From Nocardia anaemiae NBRC 100462 (GTDB lineage Bacteria > Actinomycetota > Actinomycetes > Mycobacteriales > Mycobacteriaceae): DNA of 64,000 nt. The notes beneath the pieces were generated by a model. It saw only the letters and a list, made by a program, of their open reading frames with translations, made no database searches and was not told where the DNA came from. How positions within the stretch are numbered: the stretch's first letter is position 1; every line of letters begins with the position of its first letter. Shown one piece after another: positions 40,331 through 50,518 of the stretch. The position numbers were made by a program, and so were the translations under genes. The DNA lies in NCBI RefSeq assembly GCF_001612725.1, contig NZ_BDAZ01000024.1, positions 167,879-231,878 of the forward strand, given 5' to 3'.

Positions 40331-41422
40331 TTACTTGTTCTCGTCCGGGCGGAATGCGTGGGTGGCGTCCGAGGACGGGTCCGAACCGGTTTCACCGCCG
40401 AACGGCTGGTTCTGCTGGCCTTGTTGCCCCTGCTGGCCTTGTTGGCCCTGCTGGCCTTGTTGGCCCTGCTGGCCTTGTTGGCCCTGGCCGAAACCCGGTG
40501 TGCCGTACTGCTGTCCGGACTGCGGAGTCCCGAAGTGCTGGGTGGCGCTCTCATCCGGGCGCGGCTGCGCGGTAGGCGAGGAACCGTAGGGCGAACCCTG
40601 CTGTGCGGCACCGTATCCGGGCTGCTGACCATAGGCGGGCGGCTGCTGACCATACGGCTGCTGCTGGCCCTGACCGTAGGTCGGCTGGCTCGGCTGGCTC
40701 TGTCCGTAGGGCTGCTGCGACTGGTACTGCGGGCCGCCCTGGCCGAACTGGCCCTGGCCGAACTGACCCGGCTGGCCCTGACCGTACTGGCTCGGCTGCC
40801 CCTGACCGAAAGCCGAAGGCTGGCCTTGTCCGAACGCACCCTGCTGTCCGTAAGCGCCGGAGCCGAAACCGCTCGGCGGGCCCTGCGGGGTGGCGGGCTT
40901 CGGCGCGGGCGGGGTCAGGATGCCGGTTTCGAACAGCACCGCGACGACCGCGACGGCCGTCTGCACGAGAGCCAGGAATAGCAATACGTACGCGCCCCAC
41001 TTCAGCTCGACGGTGTCGGGCGCGGTGAAGGACAGGAACAACGTGCCGAGGAAACCGGCGGCCGATGCCGCGGCCGCGGCGCCGGTCCAATTCTGCTTGG
41101 GCAGCAGCGAAAGTCCGGCGAGCAGACCGCCGAGCAGCAGCAGCGCGAGCAGGGCCGCCGAACCGAAATACTGGAAGAGGCTGAGCGTGTCGTTACCTTC
41201 GACCGTGACACCTCTGCCCAGATCCCGCGGCTTCTCACCGAAGAACGGGAGGAAGCCGAGCAGAAAGTTGATCACACCGAGCGCGGCGACGCCGACCACC
41301 AGGAAGTACGGCAGGCCCTTTGCGGTGGACTCGGCGCCGGAACCAGCCGATTGGCCGGAGCTGGAAGGTGCGGGTGGCGTCGCGGGTGCGTTGTACCCGG
41401 AGCCCCCGGTCGGGTATGACAT
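40331..41422 (-). CDS. DUF5336 membrane protein (34-kDa antigen-like)
   Basis: A 363-residue protein with four membrane helices (about residues 38-58, 80-105, 115-132 and 142-165) and a long C-terminal tail of Gln/Gly/Tyr/Pro repeats (QGQPSAFGQGQPSQYGQGQPGQ and later GQQGQQ units), similar to the mycobacterial 34-kDa antigenic protein family at position Rv0954, the neighbour of perM. The tail is disordered and prion-like in composition. The role is unknown; association with the divisome is suggested only by the neighbour. Confidence 0.85.
   Translation of the reverse strand: MSYPTGGSGYNAPATPPAPSSSGQSAGSGAESTAKGLPYFLVVGVAALGVINFLLGFLPFFGEKPRDLGRGVTVEGNDTLSLFQYFGSAALLALLLLGGLLAGLSLLPKQNWTGAAAAASAAGFLGTLFLSFTAPDTVELKWGAYVLLFLALVQTAVAVVAVLFETGILTPPAPKPATPQGPPSGFGSGAYGQQGAFGQGQPSAFGQGQPSQYGQGQPGQFGQGQFGQGGPQYQSQQPYGQSQPSQPTYGQGQQQPYGQQPPAYGQQPGYGAAQQGSPYGSSPTAQPRPDESATQHFGTPQSGQQYGTPGFGQGQQGQQGQQGQQGQQGQQGQQGQQNQPFGGETGSDPSSDATHAFRPDENK
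40412..40483. repeat. Four 18-bp tandem repeats in the DUF5336 gene
   Basis: The unit CTGCTGGCCTTGTTGGCC occurs four times (the first with one change). It encodes GQQGQQ and is a likely site of length variation. Confidence 0.9.
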
Positions 41423-41672
41423 GGTTGTCGTCTCCTAGGTCGAGTCGTACGTAGTCTGAACGGCTGGATCTGTCTCTGACGCTACTGCACTCGCTGGCCC
41501 AGGTCACCCTCGAACCAACTGGCCGGGCGACCGAAAACTCGCGTCTACGCTGGTCTTGTGTGAATCTGCGCCGACCGATAACAATTCGGCGCTACCACCT
41601 CTAATGGGAACGCACTTCGGCCCGAAGCGGGCTGCTCAGGGCCGAATCCACTCCTGTGCGCGCCTCGAGCGA

Positions 41673-41930
41673 CTAGCGCGGCACGACGTACCAAGCGCCG
41701 TAGCTGCCGACGCAGTCGAAGTCCTGCCATTCGCCGGTCCGGATGCCCTCGTTGCCGCGCGCCAGGCATTGGTGTTCGTATTCGAATGGGCCGAGATCAC
41801 CCGGCTGGGCCTGGGCCGATCCGGTGCCGAACGGGCCGGCGACAGCGGGCGCGATGCCGCCGATGAATCCGGCGACGGTGAGCACGGCGATGGCCGCGAT
41901 GCGGGCGGGGCGGATGCGGGTGATGGTCAT
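41673..41930 (-). CDS. Small secreted protein
   Basis: An 85-residue protein with a clear signal peptide (RPARIAAIAVLTVAGFIGGIAPAVAG) and a mature part of about 55 residues carrying two cysteines (HQCLARGN and FDCVGSYG) likely bonded. Function unknown. It stands alone after the AfsR-like gene on the same strand; 82 bases separate them but in the order regulator then this gene, so co-expression is possible. Confidence 0.75.
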   Translation of the reverse strand: MTITRIRPARIAAIAVLTVAGFIGGIAPAVAGPFGTGSAQAQPGDLGPFEYEHQCLARGNEGIRTGEWQDFDCVGSYGAWYVVPR

Positions 41931-42012
41931 TGTCTGCGCCTTTTCTCGGGTGGGTTCCTTTGGCGATGACCAGCGTCCAGTGCGGCCGTCTCAGCCCGAT
42001 TTCATTCACATT

Positions 42013-45000
42013 TCACGAGGTAGTGCCCGATTCTTCGAGTCTGTTGAGATAGCGCTGCCAGCCGAAGCCACTGGTCCGGTAGGCGGAACGGGTGCGCTCG
42101 ACCAACTCCTCGTCCGAGTCGCCTCTGGCCTGGCGCAGCGCGATCTCGATCGCCCGAGCCGCCAGTGCGGGGACACCGCCGGGAGCCGCCGCGTCGTGGT
42201 CCGCGAGCAGTGCCGCGGCCTCGTCGAGCTCACCCTTGGCGATGAGGACGTCGGCGAGTTCGAGCCGGGCCAGACCGGCCTCCTCCTCGTGTGCGAGGGC
42301 GGAGCGGCAATAGGATTCGGCGGCGTCGAATTGTCCGGCGGCCAATGCGACCGCGGCGCGGGTGAGGTCGTTGAGCGGCAGGATCTGGCGATCGTCGAGG
42401 CGGCGGGCGTAGCGGTCGGATTCTTCGACCATTGCCAGTGCCTCCTCGACGCGGCCCAGATCGAGCAGCGCCTTGGCCTGATTGCTCAGGCCGCGGGACA
42501 GGCTGTGCTCATCGTCATTGGCGCGATCCACCTCGGTGGAACGCTGATATGCGGCGAGAGCGCCCGCCGCGTCGCCCGAATACAGCAGTGCGGTGCCGAG
42601 TGCGTCCGCGAAGGACGAGGCCTGCGTGACGCGCACCGCCAGCCGCTCTCCCTCGCACAGCCGCTCGACCGCCGCCGGGAGCCTGGCCCGTTCGATATCG
42701 ACGATGCCCTGGTAGTAGCGCACCGTCTGGGCGAGTTCGATATCGTCCAGCGGTGCGGCGAGTTCACTGGCCCTGGCCAATTGTGCTGCAGCGGAATCGA
42801 ATTCGCCGGTCATGAGGGTATGGAAGCCGTGATGACTCAGCGCCTGCGCCAATTCGGCGGGCGATACCGCATGGTCGGCGGACAGCGACTCGATCAGTGC
42901 GCCGTAGTGGCGGCGCGCCTCGCGGAACCAGGCCCTGGCCAGCCAGGGGACGTGCATTGCGGTGGCGAGGCGTAAACCGGCCGCGGCTCGCGGTGTTCCC
43001 GGGGCGTGTTCGAGTGCGGCGAGGATATTCGGCCATTCGGTGAAGACGGCCGCCACGGCTTCGGCCGTCGCGAAATCGTCGGGCTCGCCGATGCTTCGCA
43101 CCAGATCCAGACACCAGTCCACGTGCCGGGCACGCAGGGAATCGGTTTCGTGGGTGTGCGTCAGCTGTGCGAGTGCGTAGTCCCGCACTGTCTCCAAGAG
43201 TACGAATCGCCTTGTCGCACCGTAGTTCTGGACGGTTACCAGGCTTCGGTTCACCAGGTCCGCGAGTGCGGGGGCGATCTCGCCTCTTGCGAGATCCGCG
43301 CCCGGCGTGACAGCTTCGGCCGCTTCCAGTGTGCAGCCGCCCGCGAATACCGCGAGCCTGCGCAGGACCGCCCGCTCCCGCTCGGCCAACAGTTCGTAAC
43401 TCCAGTCCAGGGCCACTCGCAGGCTCGTATGCCGCCCACCGCCCGCATCCCGCGCACCGCCGACCAACAGCCGCACCCGATCGTCGATGCGCTGCGCGAG
43501 TTGGGAAATCGTCAGCGTGCGAGTGAGACCGGCGGCCAACTCGATACCCAATGGCAGCCAATCCACTGCCGCGCAGATCCGGACCAGTTCCTCCCGTTCA
43601 CCGACGGTGACAAGTCCGCGCAATCCGGCACGCTCGGTGAACAGCGCGACGCCATTGCCACGTTCCAGCGGGCCCAGCGGATAGACGGACTCGCCCGCCA
43701 CTCCCAACGCTCGCTGCGAAGTGACCAGAAGACTGGAACCGGCTGCCGCAGTAGCTAGTTCGACAACCGGCTCGATCAGATGCTCGGCGTTGTCGAGGAC
43801 CAGCAAGACCGAGTTCCGCGGGCGGTCGTCGCCCGAACCAGCCACGGCTGCCGGATCACCTGGCGCGCCGGAGGCCGCGCGCGCACGGGAATCATCTGGT
43901 ACTACCGAAGCACCCAGCGCCGCAGCGATTCCCGGCAATAGGTCATCGGGCTCGATCGGGATGTCTTCCGTCAGGCCATTCGTCTCTAGTACCGCGAGCA
44001 CTGCGGGTAGTACATCCTCGGCTCGGCCCAGGGGTGCCAGTTCGACGAAGGCGACCCGACGGCCCGAGTTGGCGGCAGCGCGGGCGAGTTCGGCTGCGAG
44101 GCGCGACTTTCCGCTGCCCGCGACGCCGACCACGGTGACCAGGCCAGATTTCGCGAGCCGAGCGCCGAGGGTGTCGAATTCGCGGCCGCGACCGATGAAG
44201 CTGGTGGCCGGGGCCGAGACGACCGGGTCGGGGTGGGGTGCGGCGGCTGGTTCGGTATCAATGGCGATTGCGGCGTTCGGCGTGGGGTTCGCGGGACGCA
44301 GGGTCGGATCGTGGTCGAGAATGCGCAGTTCCAGCGCGGCCGTCTCCGGTGCCGGGTCGACACCGAGTTCCTCGGCGAGATTGCGGCGCAGGCGGGCGAG
44401 CCGGTCGAGTGCATCCGCTTGTCGCCCAGTGCGATACAGCGCCAAGGCCAGCAGACCCGCGAGCGGTTCGTGCAGTGGATACCGCGCAACCAGGCCGGTC
44501 AATTCGGTGAGGACCTCCCCAGCCGCTCCCAATTCCAGATTGGCCTCCAGCCCCGCCACGGTCAACGAAAGCCGCCAATCGTCGAGCCGGTCCCCCTCGG
44601 CCGCCGCATACGGAAGACTGCGCAGATCGGCCAGCGCGGCCCCGCGCCACAACGCCAGTGCCTCCCTAGCGGCCGCCGCGGCCATGGCGTGGTCACCAGC
44701 CCGACGCGCCGCATACAGCCGCTGCGCCGCCGCCTCCGCCGTCGACAAATCCGCTGCCGTCACACTCGCGTGATATCCGGCGGGTGTGCGCCCGATGACC
44801 GCCGCATGCGCTCCGAGCGCCGCCCGCAACCGCGAAACCACCACCCGCAACCGCTGCACCGGCCGCTCGACATCGGCTCCCCACAGATCCTCGGCCAGCC
44901 GCCCATCCGGAACAGGCACCCCGCCCGCCAACGCCAACCGCACCAGCACGGCCCGCTCCAACGGCCGATCGATGCCGACACTCTTCTCGCCCGCCCACAA

Positions 45001-45030
45001 CTGCACTGGGCCCAGCACCAGCACGTCCAC
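42013..45030 (-). CDS. AfsR/SARP-family transcriptional regulator with NB-ARC and TPR domains
   Basis: A 1005-residue regulator. An N-terminal OmpR-like winged helix (LVLGPVQLWAGEKSVGIDRPLERAVLVRLAL...RLRVVVSRLRAALG) and bacterial transcriptional activation domain (to about residue 245) are followed by an NTPase domain with P-loop VVGVAGSGKSRLA, VLLVLDNAEHL and LLVTSQRALGV, then tetratricopeptide repeats to the end. Such proteins turn on secondary metabolism or stress genes on nucleotide binding. No biosynthetic cluster adjoins, so the target is unknown. Confidence 0.92.
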   Translation of the reverse strand: MDVLVLGPVQLWAGEKSVGIDRPLERAVLVRLALAGGVPVPDGRLAEDLWGADVERPVQRLRVVVSRLRAALGAHAAVIGRTPAGYHASVTAADLSTAEAAAQRLYAARRAGDHAMAAAAAREALALWRGAALADLRSLPYAAAEGDRLDDWRLSLTVAGLEANLELGAAGEVLTELTGLVARYPLHEPLAGLLALALYRTGRQADALDRLARLRRNLAEELGVDPAPETAALELRILDHDPTLRPANPTPNAAIAIDTEPAAAPHPDPVVSAPATSFIGRGREFDTLGARLAKSGLVTVVGVAGSGKSRLAAELARAAANSGRRVAFVELAPLGRAEDVLPAVLAVLETNGLTEDIPIEPDDLLPGIAAALGASVVPDDSRARAASGAPGDPAAVAGSGDDRPRNSVLLVLDNAEHLIEPVVELATAAAGSSLLVTSQRALGVAGESVYPLGPLERGNGVALFTERAGLRGLVTVGEREELVRICAAVDWLPLGIELAAGLTRTLTISQLAQRIDDRVRLLVGGARDAGGGRHTSLRVALDWSYELLAERERAVLRRLAVFAGGCTLEAAEAVTPGADLARGEIAPALADLVNRSLVTVQNYGATRRFVLLETVRDYALAQLTHTHETDSLRARHVDWCLDLVRSIGEPDDFATAEAVAAVFTEWPNILAALEHAPGTPRAAAGLRLATAMHVPWLARAWFREARRHYGALIESLSADHAVSPAELAQALSHHGFHTLMTGEFDSAAAQLARASELAAPLDDIELAQTVRYYQGIVDIERARLPAAVERLCEGERLAVRVTQASSFADALGTALLYSGDAAGALAAYQRSTEVDRANDDEHSLSRGLSNQAKALLDLGRVEEALAMVEESDRYARRLDDRQILPLNDLTRAAVALAAGQFDAAESYCRSALAHEEEAGLARLELADVLIAKGELDEAAALLADHDAAAPGGVPALAARAIEIALRQARGDSDEELVERTRSAYRTSGFGWQRYLNRLEESGTTS

Positions 45031-45254
45031 GCCTCACAGCATGGCACCGCACGGTGGTCGACGCCCATCGACCCGACCGACAACCACCGGCATCGTCGGC
45101 CAAGAAGCGCCATTTCCGCTCGTATCGATCTCGATGCCCTGGTAGGGCCGCGTCGCCCGGACTGAAACCCGCTCTGCGACAAGCATTCCAAAACGGACAC
45201 AGGTCTGTTTCAGGGCGGTCTCGCGGCGGGTTCGACGTGCCAAGCTGTCAGGCG

Positions 45255-46196
45255 ATGCTCACCTACACCCAAGCCGTTGTGATCGGCGCACTGCAAGGCA
45301 TAACCGAACTGTTCCCGATTTCCAGCCTGGGTCATTCCGTTTTGGTGCCCGCATGGCTGGGTGGGTCCTGGAGCGAGCTGGTCACCCAGGGCGATTCCGA
45401 TTCCGGCACACCGTATCTCGCCTTTGTCGTCGGACTGCATGTGGCGACCGCGATCGCACTGCTGGTGTTCTATTGGCGCGACTGGGTGGAGATCGTGGTC
45501 GGCTTGTTCACCACATTGCGCACCCGCCGGATCGAAACGTCGAGTCAGCGCTTGGGTTGGCTGGTGCTCCTGGCGACCGTGCCGGTCGGTGTGCTCGGGT
45601 TGCTGCTGGAACATCCGCTGCGCACCTTGTTCGCGAAACCCTTTGCGGCAGGCCTGTTTCTGACGTTGAACGGAGTCGTGCTCGTCACCGGTGAGGTGAT
45701 GCGTCGGCGCAGCCAGCCGACGCTGTCCGATTACGGCCGCCGCTTCGCCGAGGCCGAGGCGCGGGCCAAGGCCATCGAAGAGGGATATTTCGTCGCGACG
45801 GCGGAGGAGCCGACCAGTCTCGGCGACCTATCGATCAAGGACGCCTTGATCATCGGCGTCTCGCAGGCGGGTGCGTTGTTCGCGGGCATCAGCCGCTCCG
45901 GCATGACAATGGTCGGCGGCCTGCTGCGTGGTTTGGACCATGAGGACGCGGCGAAATTCGCCTTCCTGCTCGCCACTCCGGTCATTCTCGCCGCGGGGGT
46001 GCTCAAACTGCCGACGCTGGCCGGTCCGCAAGGCGACGGCATCCTCGGTCAGGTACTGGTCGGATCGATCGTCGCGGGTGGCGCGGCGTATCTCGCGGTC
46101 CGCTTCCTGGAGCGCTATTTCAAATCGAATTCGCTGCTGCCGTTCGCGGTGTACAGCCTCGTCTTCGGGATCGCTTCGGTTGTCCACTTCTTCTGA
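45255..46196 (+). CDS. uppP: Undecaprenyl-diphosphate phosphatase
   Basis: Dephosphorylates undecaprenyl (decaprenyl-type) pyrophosphate to recycle the lipid carrier of peptidoglycan and arabinogalactan precursors. The 313-residue membrane protein has GALQGITELFPISSLGH (catalytic Glu and Ser/His motif) and GISRSGMTMVGGLLRG, with eight or so helices. PISSLGH instead of the usual PISSSGH and the longer loop after helix 3 place it in a divergent subgroup. ATG 45255 begins at the conserved MLTYTQAVVIG. Divergent from the AfsR-like gene. Confidence 0.9.
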   Translation: MLTYTQAVVIGALQGITELFPISSLGHSVLVPAWLGGSWSELVTQGDSDSGTPYLAFVVGLHVATAIALLVFYWRDWVEIVVGLFTTLRTRRIETSSQRLGWLVLLATVPVGVLGLLLEHPLRTLFAKPFAAGLFLTLNGVVLVTGEVMRRRSQPTLSDYGRRFAEAEARAKAIEEGYFVATAEEPTSLGDLSIKDALIIGVSQAGALFAGISRSGMTMVGGLLRGLDHEDAAKFAFLLATPVILAAGVLKLPTLAGPQGDGILGQVLVGSIVAGGAAYLAVRFLERYFKSNSLLPFAVYSLVFGIASVVHFF

Positions 46197-46197
46197 A

Positions 46198-46240
46198 CAC
46201 ACGAAGGCCGCCATCCGATCGAGATGGCGGCCTTCGTGTG
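46198..46240. terminator. Bidirectional terminator between uppP and sucD
   Basis: A perfect 18-bp stem (left 46198-46215, right 46223-46240) with a 7-base loop between convergent genes; the strongest hairpin in the window. Confidence 0.9.
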
Positions 46241-46250
46241 AATCCGCGAA

Positions 46251-47165
<915 letters not shown>

Positions 47166-47176
47166 TTCCGGTTTCC

Positions 47177-48343
47177 TTACTTGGCCGCTGCCAGTTCGGC
47201 GGCCTTGTCGGCGCCTTCGTCCATTGTCTGCGCAAGTGTGATCAGCGGATGCGCGGCATCGACGAGAATCTTGCGACCCTCGTCCACCTTGTTGCCGTCG
47301 AGACGGACGACCAGCGGCTTATTCGCCTCGGCGCCAAGGATTTCCAGCGCCTTCACGATGCCGTTGGCGACCGCGTCACAGGCGGTGATGCCACCGAAGA
47401 CATTGACGAACACGCTCTTGACCTGGGCATCACCCAGGATGACATCGAGCCCGGCGGCCATGACCTCGGCCGAGGCGCCACCACCGATGTCGAGGAAGTT
47501 GGCGGGCTTGACACCGCCGTGGTTCTCACCCGCGTAGGCGACCACGTCGAGGGTGGACATGACCAGACCCGCACCGTTGCCGATGATGCCGACCTCACCG
47601 TCGAGCTTGACGTAGTTGAGGTCGTTGTCCTTGGCCTTGAGCTCGAGGGGATCGGTCGCGTCCTTGTCCGCGAAGGCCGCGTGACCGGGCTGCCGGAACT
47701 CGGCGTTCTCGTCCAGGGTCACCTTGCCGTCGAGCGCGAGGATCTCGTTGTCGGGGGTGCGGACCAGCGGGTTGACCTCCACCAGGGTGGCGTCCTCGCC
47801 GATGAACACCTCCCAGAGCTTCTGAATGGTCACGGCCGCGGCGTCGAGCACGTCGGCGGGCAGGTGGCCCTGCTCGGCGATCGAGCGGGCGAACGCGAGG
47901 TCGACACCCTTGACGGCGTCGACCGGCACCTTGGCGAGGCGCTCGGGCTTGGTCGCGGCGACCTCTTCGATCTCCATACCGCCTTCGACCGAGCACATGG
48001 CCAGGTAGGTGCGGTTGGAGCGGTCGAGCAGGAAGGAGATGTAGTACTCCTCCGCAATGTCCTTGGCTTCGGCGACAAGGATCTTCTTGGTGATGTGGCC
48101 CTTGATATCCAGGCCGATGATGTTCTGCGCGTGCGTGAACGCGTCGTCCGGGGTGGCGGCGAACTTGACGCCACCCGCCTTGCCGCGGCCACCGGCCTTC
48201 ACCTGGGCCTTGATCATCACCGGCTTGCCGATTTCGGCCGCGATGGCGCGGGCGTCCTCGGCCGTGTCCGTGACGCGGCCCTCGGACGAAGGCACTCCGT
48301 GCTTAACGAAGAGCTCCTTCGCCTGATATTCGAAGAGATCCAT
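47177..48343 (-). CDS. sucC: Succinyl-CoA synthetase beta subunit
   Basis: The nucleotide-binding partner of SucD. The 388-residue protein begins MDLFEYQAKELFVKHGVP, the canonical start (ATG 48343), with the ATP-grasp domain (PVMIKAQVKAGGRGKAGGVK, VEVNPLVRT) and a ligase domain with GLVMSTLDVVAYAGENHGG and NVFGGITACDAVANGI. A CRP-like site lies upstream in the divergent region. Confidence 0.97.
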   Translation of the reverse strand: MDLFEYQAKELFVKHGVPSSEGRVTDTAEDARAIAAEIGKPVMIKAQVKAGGRGKAGGVKFAATPDDAFTHAQNIIGLDIKGHITKKILVAEAKDIAEEYYISFLLDRSNRTYLAMCSVEGGMEIEEVAATKPERLAKVPVDAVKGVDLAFARSIAEQGHLPADVLDAAAVTIQKLWEVFIGEDATLVEVNPLVRTPDNEILALDGKVTLDENAEFRQPGHAAFADKDATDPLELKAKDNDLNYVKLDGEVGIIGNGAGLVMSTLDVVAYAGENHGGVKPANFLDIGGGASAEVMAAGLDVILGDAQVKSVFVNVFGGITACDAVANGIVKALEILGAEANKPLVVRLDGNKVDEGRKILVDAAHPLITLAQTMDEGADKAAELAAAK

Positions 48344-48770
48344 GTACTCACCGTCTCGTCTGCGTTGTGATGACAACGTCTTTGTTGGCGGCCCGACGTC
48401 GGAAGCGGGTCGGGTCGGACTTTAACCAGTCACATGGAGGGCCAAACGGCCACATTCATCCTAAGTGGCGCAGGTCACGGGCTGTTGCCCAGGGCGGGAA
48501 AACGCCAGGCCAAGGCTACTCGCCAGTAGGTTGCTGACGGCGCGCCAGGTAGAGCCGCCGAACCGGTTCGCCGACGGCCTTCTACTACGCTTCGTCGTCG
48601 CCGAGTCTCACCCGCATGCCCCGATCACAGTGAGTTATTCCGGTGCGTTACCGTGATCAATCTCACATGTTTGGATTGATCGCACGTAGCGCTTGCGGAC
48701 CTCGCAATCGTTTCGTTACCGTCATTGCGGTCGATGTCACAACACGGTCACGACTAGGAGGACGGCAAGC
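48344..48770. promoter_or_regulatory. Divergent region between sucC and M23 peptidase operon
   Basis: 427 bases with no supported gene. It holds a CRP-like site at 48652-48667 and, at its right end, an AGGAGG (48756-48761) belonging to the short leader frame. Promoters for sucCD (minus) and the peptidase (plus) must be here. Confidence 0.5.
48652..48667. promoter_or_regulatory. CRP-like site
   Basis: CGTGATCAATCTCACA matches TGTGA-N6-TCACA except at the first base. It is 104 bases before the leader frame of the M23 gene and about 310 before sucC. Confidence 0.55.
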
Positions 48771-48875
48771 TTGACGCAGCACAGCGCTCCGCAGACGGAG
48801 AGCCGTTCCTTAGCGCCTCTGATCAGGCAGTTCGATTCCGTGATCTCTCGCTCGATGATGTGGCACCACCGATGA
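48771..48875 (+). CDS. Short leader frame coupled to the first M23 peptidase
   Basis: A 34-residue frame (TTG start, TQHSAPQTESRSLAPLIR...SRSMMWHHR) with a near-perfect AGGAGG 9 bases upstream, the best ribosome-binding site in this region. Its TGA overlaps the ATG of the peptidase gene (ATGA), whose own start has no ribosome-binding site, so peptidase translation probably depends on reading this frame. Confidence 0.5.
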   Translation: MTQHSAPQTESRSLAPLIRQFDSVISRSMMWHHR

Positions 48876-50161
48876 ACCATCGCTCGACCTTCGCAACCGA
48901 AAATCGCGCTCGCTCCGGACATCGTTACCGGTCCGATGACGACGAGTCGTTCGGTGGCCATTCCAGTGCTGCGGTAGACCCGTTCGGGACTTCGTCGCGG
49001 CATGCCGGTGGGCATCGGTACGCGGCGGGTGGACACGAATACGGGGGCAGCGCGTTGGGCGCGAACGATTCTTGGGCACAGTCCGATTCCGCTTGGGAAC
49101 AGTCGCGGGCCGATTCGTGGGCACAGCCGCAGGCCGACTCACAAGTTGATTCGTGGGGACAGTCGCAGGATTGGACGCAAGGCGACTCCTGGTCCGATGG
49201 CGGTGCGTGGGCTTCCGACGATTCTTGGACTCCTGAGAGCGATGAGACTTGGAACGCCGACTCCGAGGCGTCCTGGACGCCAGAGACGGACGGGTCATGG
49301 GACGGCGAGGAGTCGTCCTGGGATGGCGACGAATCGTGGGATGGTCAGTGCTCTCCCTGGGAGCCCGAGGCTCCGGAAGGCCCCGCCCGGCCCACTGTGA
49401 TCCCGGGCCGCCGCGCGAACCGCGGTCATGGTGGCGCGCATCGGATGTCCGCACCCCCTGCTTCGCTCAAGGGCCGCGCCGCGGTCGTCGCCGTTGCCGC
49501 GGGTGCGGTGGTCGCCGCCGGACAGGCCGCCTTCGCCTCGCCCGAACAGCCTTCGCAGGCCGTCGATTACGAGGCCGCCGGACAGATTCACGAAATCGCC
49601 GCGCAGTCGGTCAGCGTGGCCGATCCGAATACTTCGCCGGATTCGCCACAGGTGCTCAATGTTTCGGCCCCGACGAATCTCGGTCAGTTCGGCGACATGC
49701 TGCAAAAGGGGCAGAAGTTCGCCGACGATTTGGCGGCGCAGGAGGCCTCGAAGCTGCGCCCGCTGTTCACCAAATTCGCGTCGGGCAATTTCACCTCCGG
49801 ATTCGGCGCCCGCTGGGGCGTACAGCATCTCGGCATCGATATCGCGGGCCCGATCGGCACTCCGATCTACGCCGTCGCCGACGCCACCGTGATCGAAGCG
49901 GGTCCGGCATCCGGTTTCGGTATGTGGGTGCGTCTGCTGCACGATGACGGCACCGTCACCATCTATGGCCACATCGATACCGCGACAGTGTCGGCGGGTC
50001 AGCGCGTGTTGGCCGGTGATCAGATCGCCACCATCGGCAACCGCGGTTTCTCCACCGGTCCGCACTGCCATTTCGAGGTGTGGTTGAACGGGGTCGACAA
50101 GATCGATCCGCTGCCGTGGTTAGCGACGCGCGGTATCAGCTTGGGTCCGCAGCGCGACTGA
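48872..50161 (+). CDS. M23 family metallopeptidase (first of tandem pair)
   Basis: A 429-residue envelope enzyme. Residues 1-185 are a disordered Trp/Ser/Asp/Glu-rich part (DSW repeats); one membrane helix follows (about 210-228, AAVVAVAAGAVVAAGQAAFA); the C-terminal M23 domain has HLGIDIAGPIGTPIYAV, YGHIDT and GPHCHFEVWLNG, giving the zinc ligands H..D and HxH. It would cleave peptidoglycan cross-links or, if inactive, act as a scaffold. ATG 48872 overlaps the leader frame stop. It sits at the place of Rv0950c beside sucCD. Confidence 0.88.
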   Translation: MNHRSTFATENRARSGHRYRSDDDESFGGHSSAAVDPFGTSSRHAGGHRYAAGGHEYGGSALGANDSWAQSDSAWEQSRADSWAQPQADSQVDSWGQSQDWTQGDSWSDGGAWASDDSWTPESDETWNADSEASWTPETDGSWDGEESSWDGDESWDGQCSPWEPEAPEGPARPTVIPGRRANRGHGGAHRMSAPPASLKGRAAVVAVAAGAVVAAGQAAFASPEQPSQAVDYEAAGQIHEIAAQSVSVADPNTSPDSPQVLNVSAPTNLGQFGDMLQKGQKFADDLAAQEASKLRPLFTKFASGNFTSGFGARWGVQHLGIDIAGPIGTPIYAVADATVIEAGPASGFGMWVRLLHDDGTVTIYGHIDTATVSAGQRVLAGDQIATIGNRGFSTGPHCHFEVWLNGVDKIDPLPWLATRGISLGPQRD

Positions 50162-50407
50162 GTTCCCACTTTCCTCGGGGGCGGGGAGGGATTCATCGCA
50201 AGCACTAAGCTGCGATACGGGCACGGATGCGTCGCGCCTGGACGTTCGTGGCATGTGGGTCGCTGTTCGCTTCGGCGCTTCCGCTCCAAATTCAAAGTGC
50301 AGCAGTGGGATTCATTGGACGCGACTGGTTGCGGGACCGCTATCGATCCGTTACCGTCGACGGATCCGTTCCCCTTCAGTAGTTGCGACCGGAGGATGAA
50401 AATCTCG
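50162..50407. other. Gap between the M23 genes
   Basis: 246 bases with no convincing gene before the second leader frame. It may carry a promoter for the second peptidase. GGAGG at 50391-50395 lies at its right end. Confidence 0.4.
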
Positions 50408-50518
50408 ATGCCCGTTGCGAGAACCCCGAGCGCCGTCCACGACACGCGAAGACCAGGAACATTCGAACTTTTCTCGCATTCAGGACAATTCGGGCGCGGT
50501 AGTGGTGTACAGCGATGA
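50408..50518 (+). CDS. Possible leader frame coupled to the second M23 peptidase
   Basis: A 36-residue frame (MPVARTPSAVHDTRRPG...RGSGVQR) preceded by GGAGG at 12 bases and ending in a TGA that overlaps the peptidase ATG, the same arrangement as before the first M23 gene. Spacing to the ribosome-binding site is long and codon use is mediocre, so this is weaker than the first. Confidence 0.3.
   Translation: MPVARTPSAVHDTRRPGTFELFSHSGQFGRGSGVQR

Noticed and set aside
42013..45030. Pathway-specific activator of a nearby antibiotic cluster
   Set aside because: The AfsR/SARP protein is clear, but no polyketide, peptide or other biosynthetic genes lie in the window.
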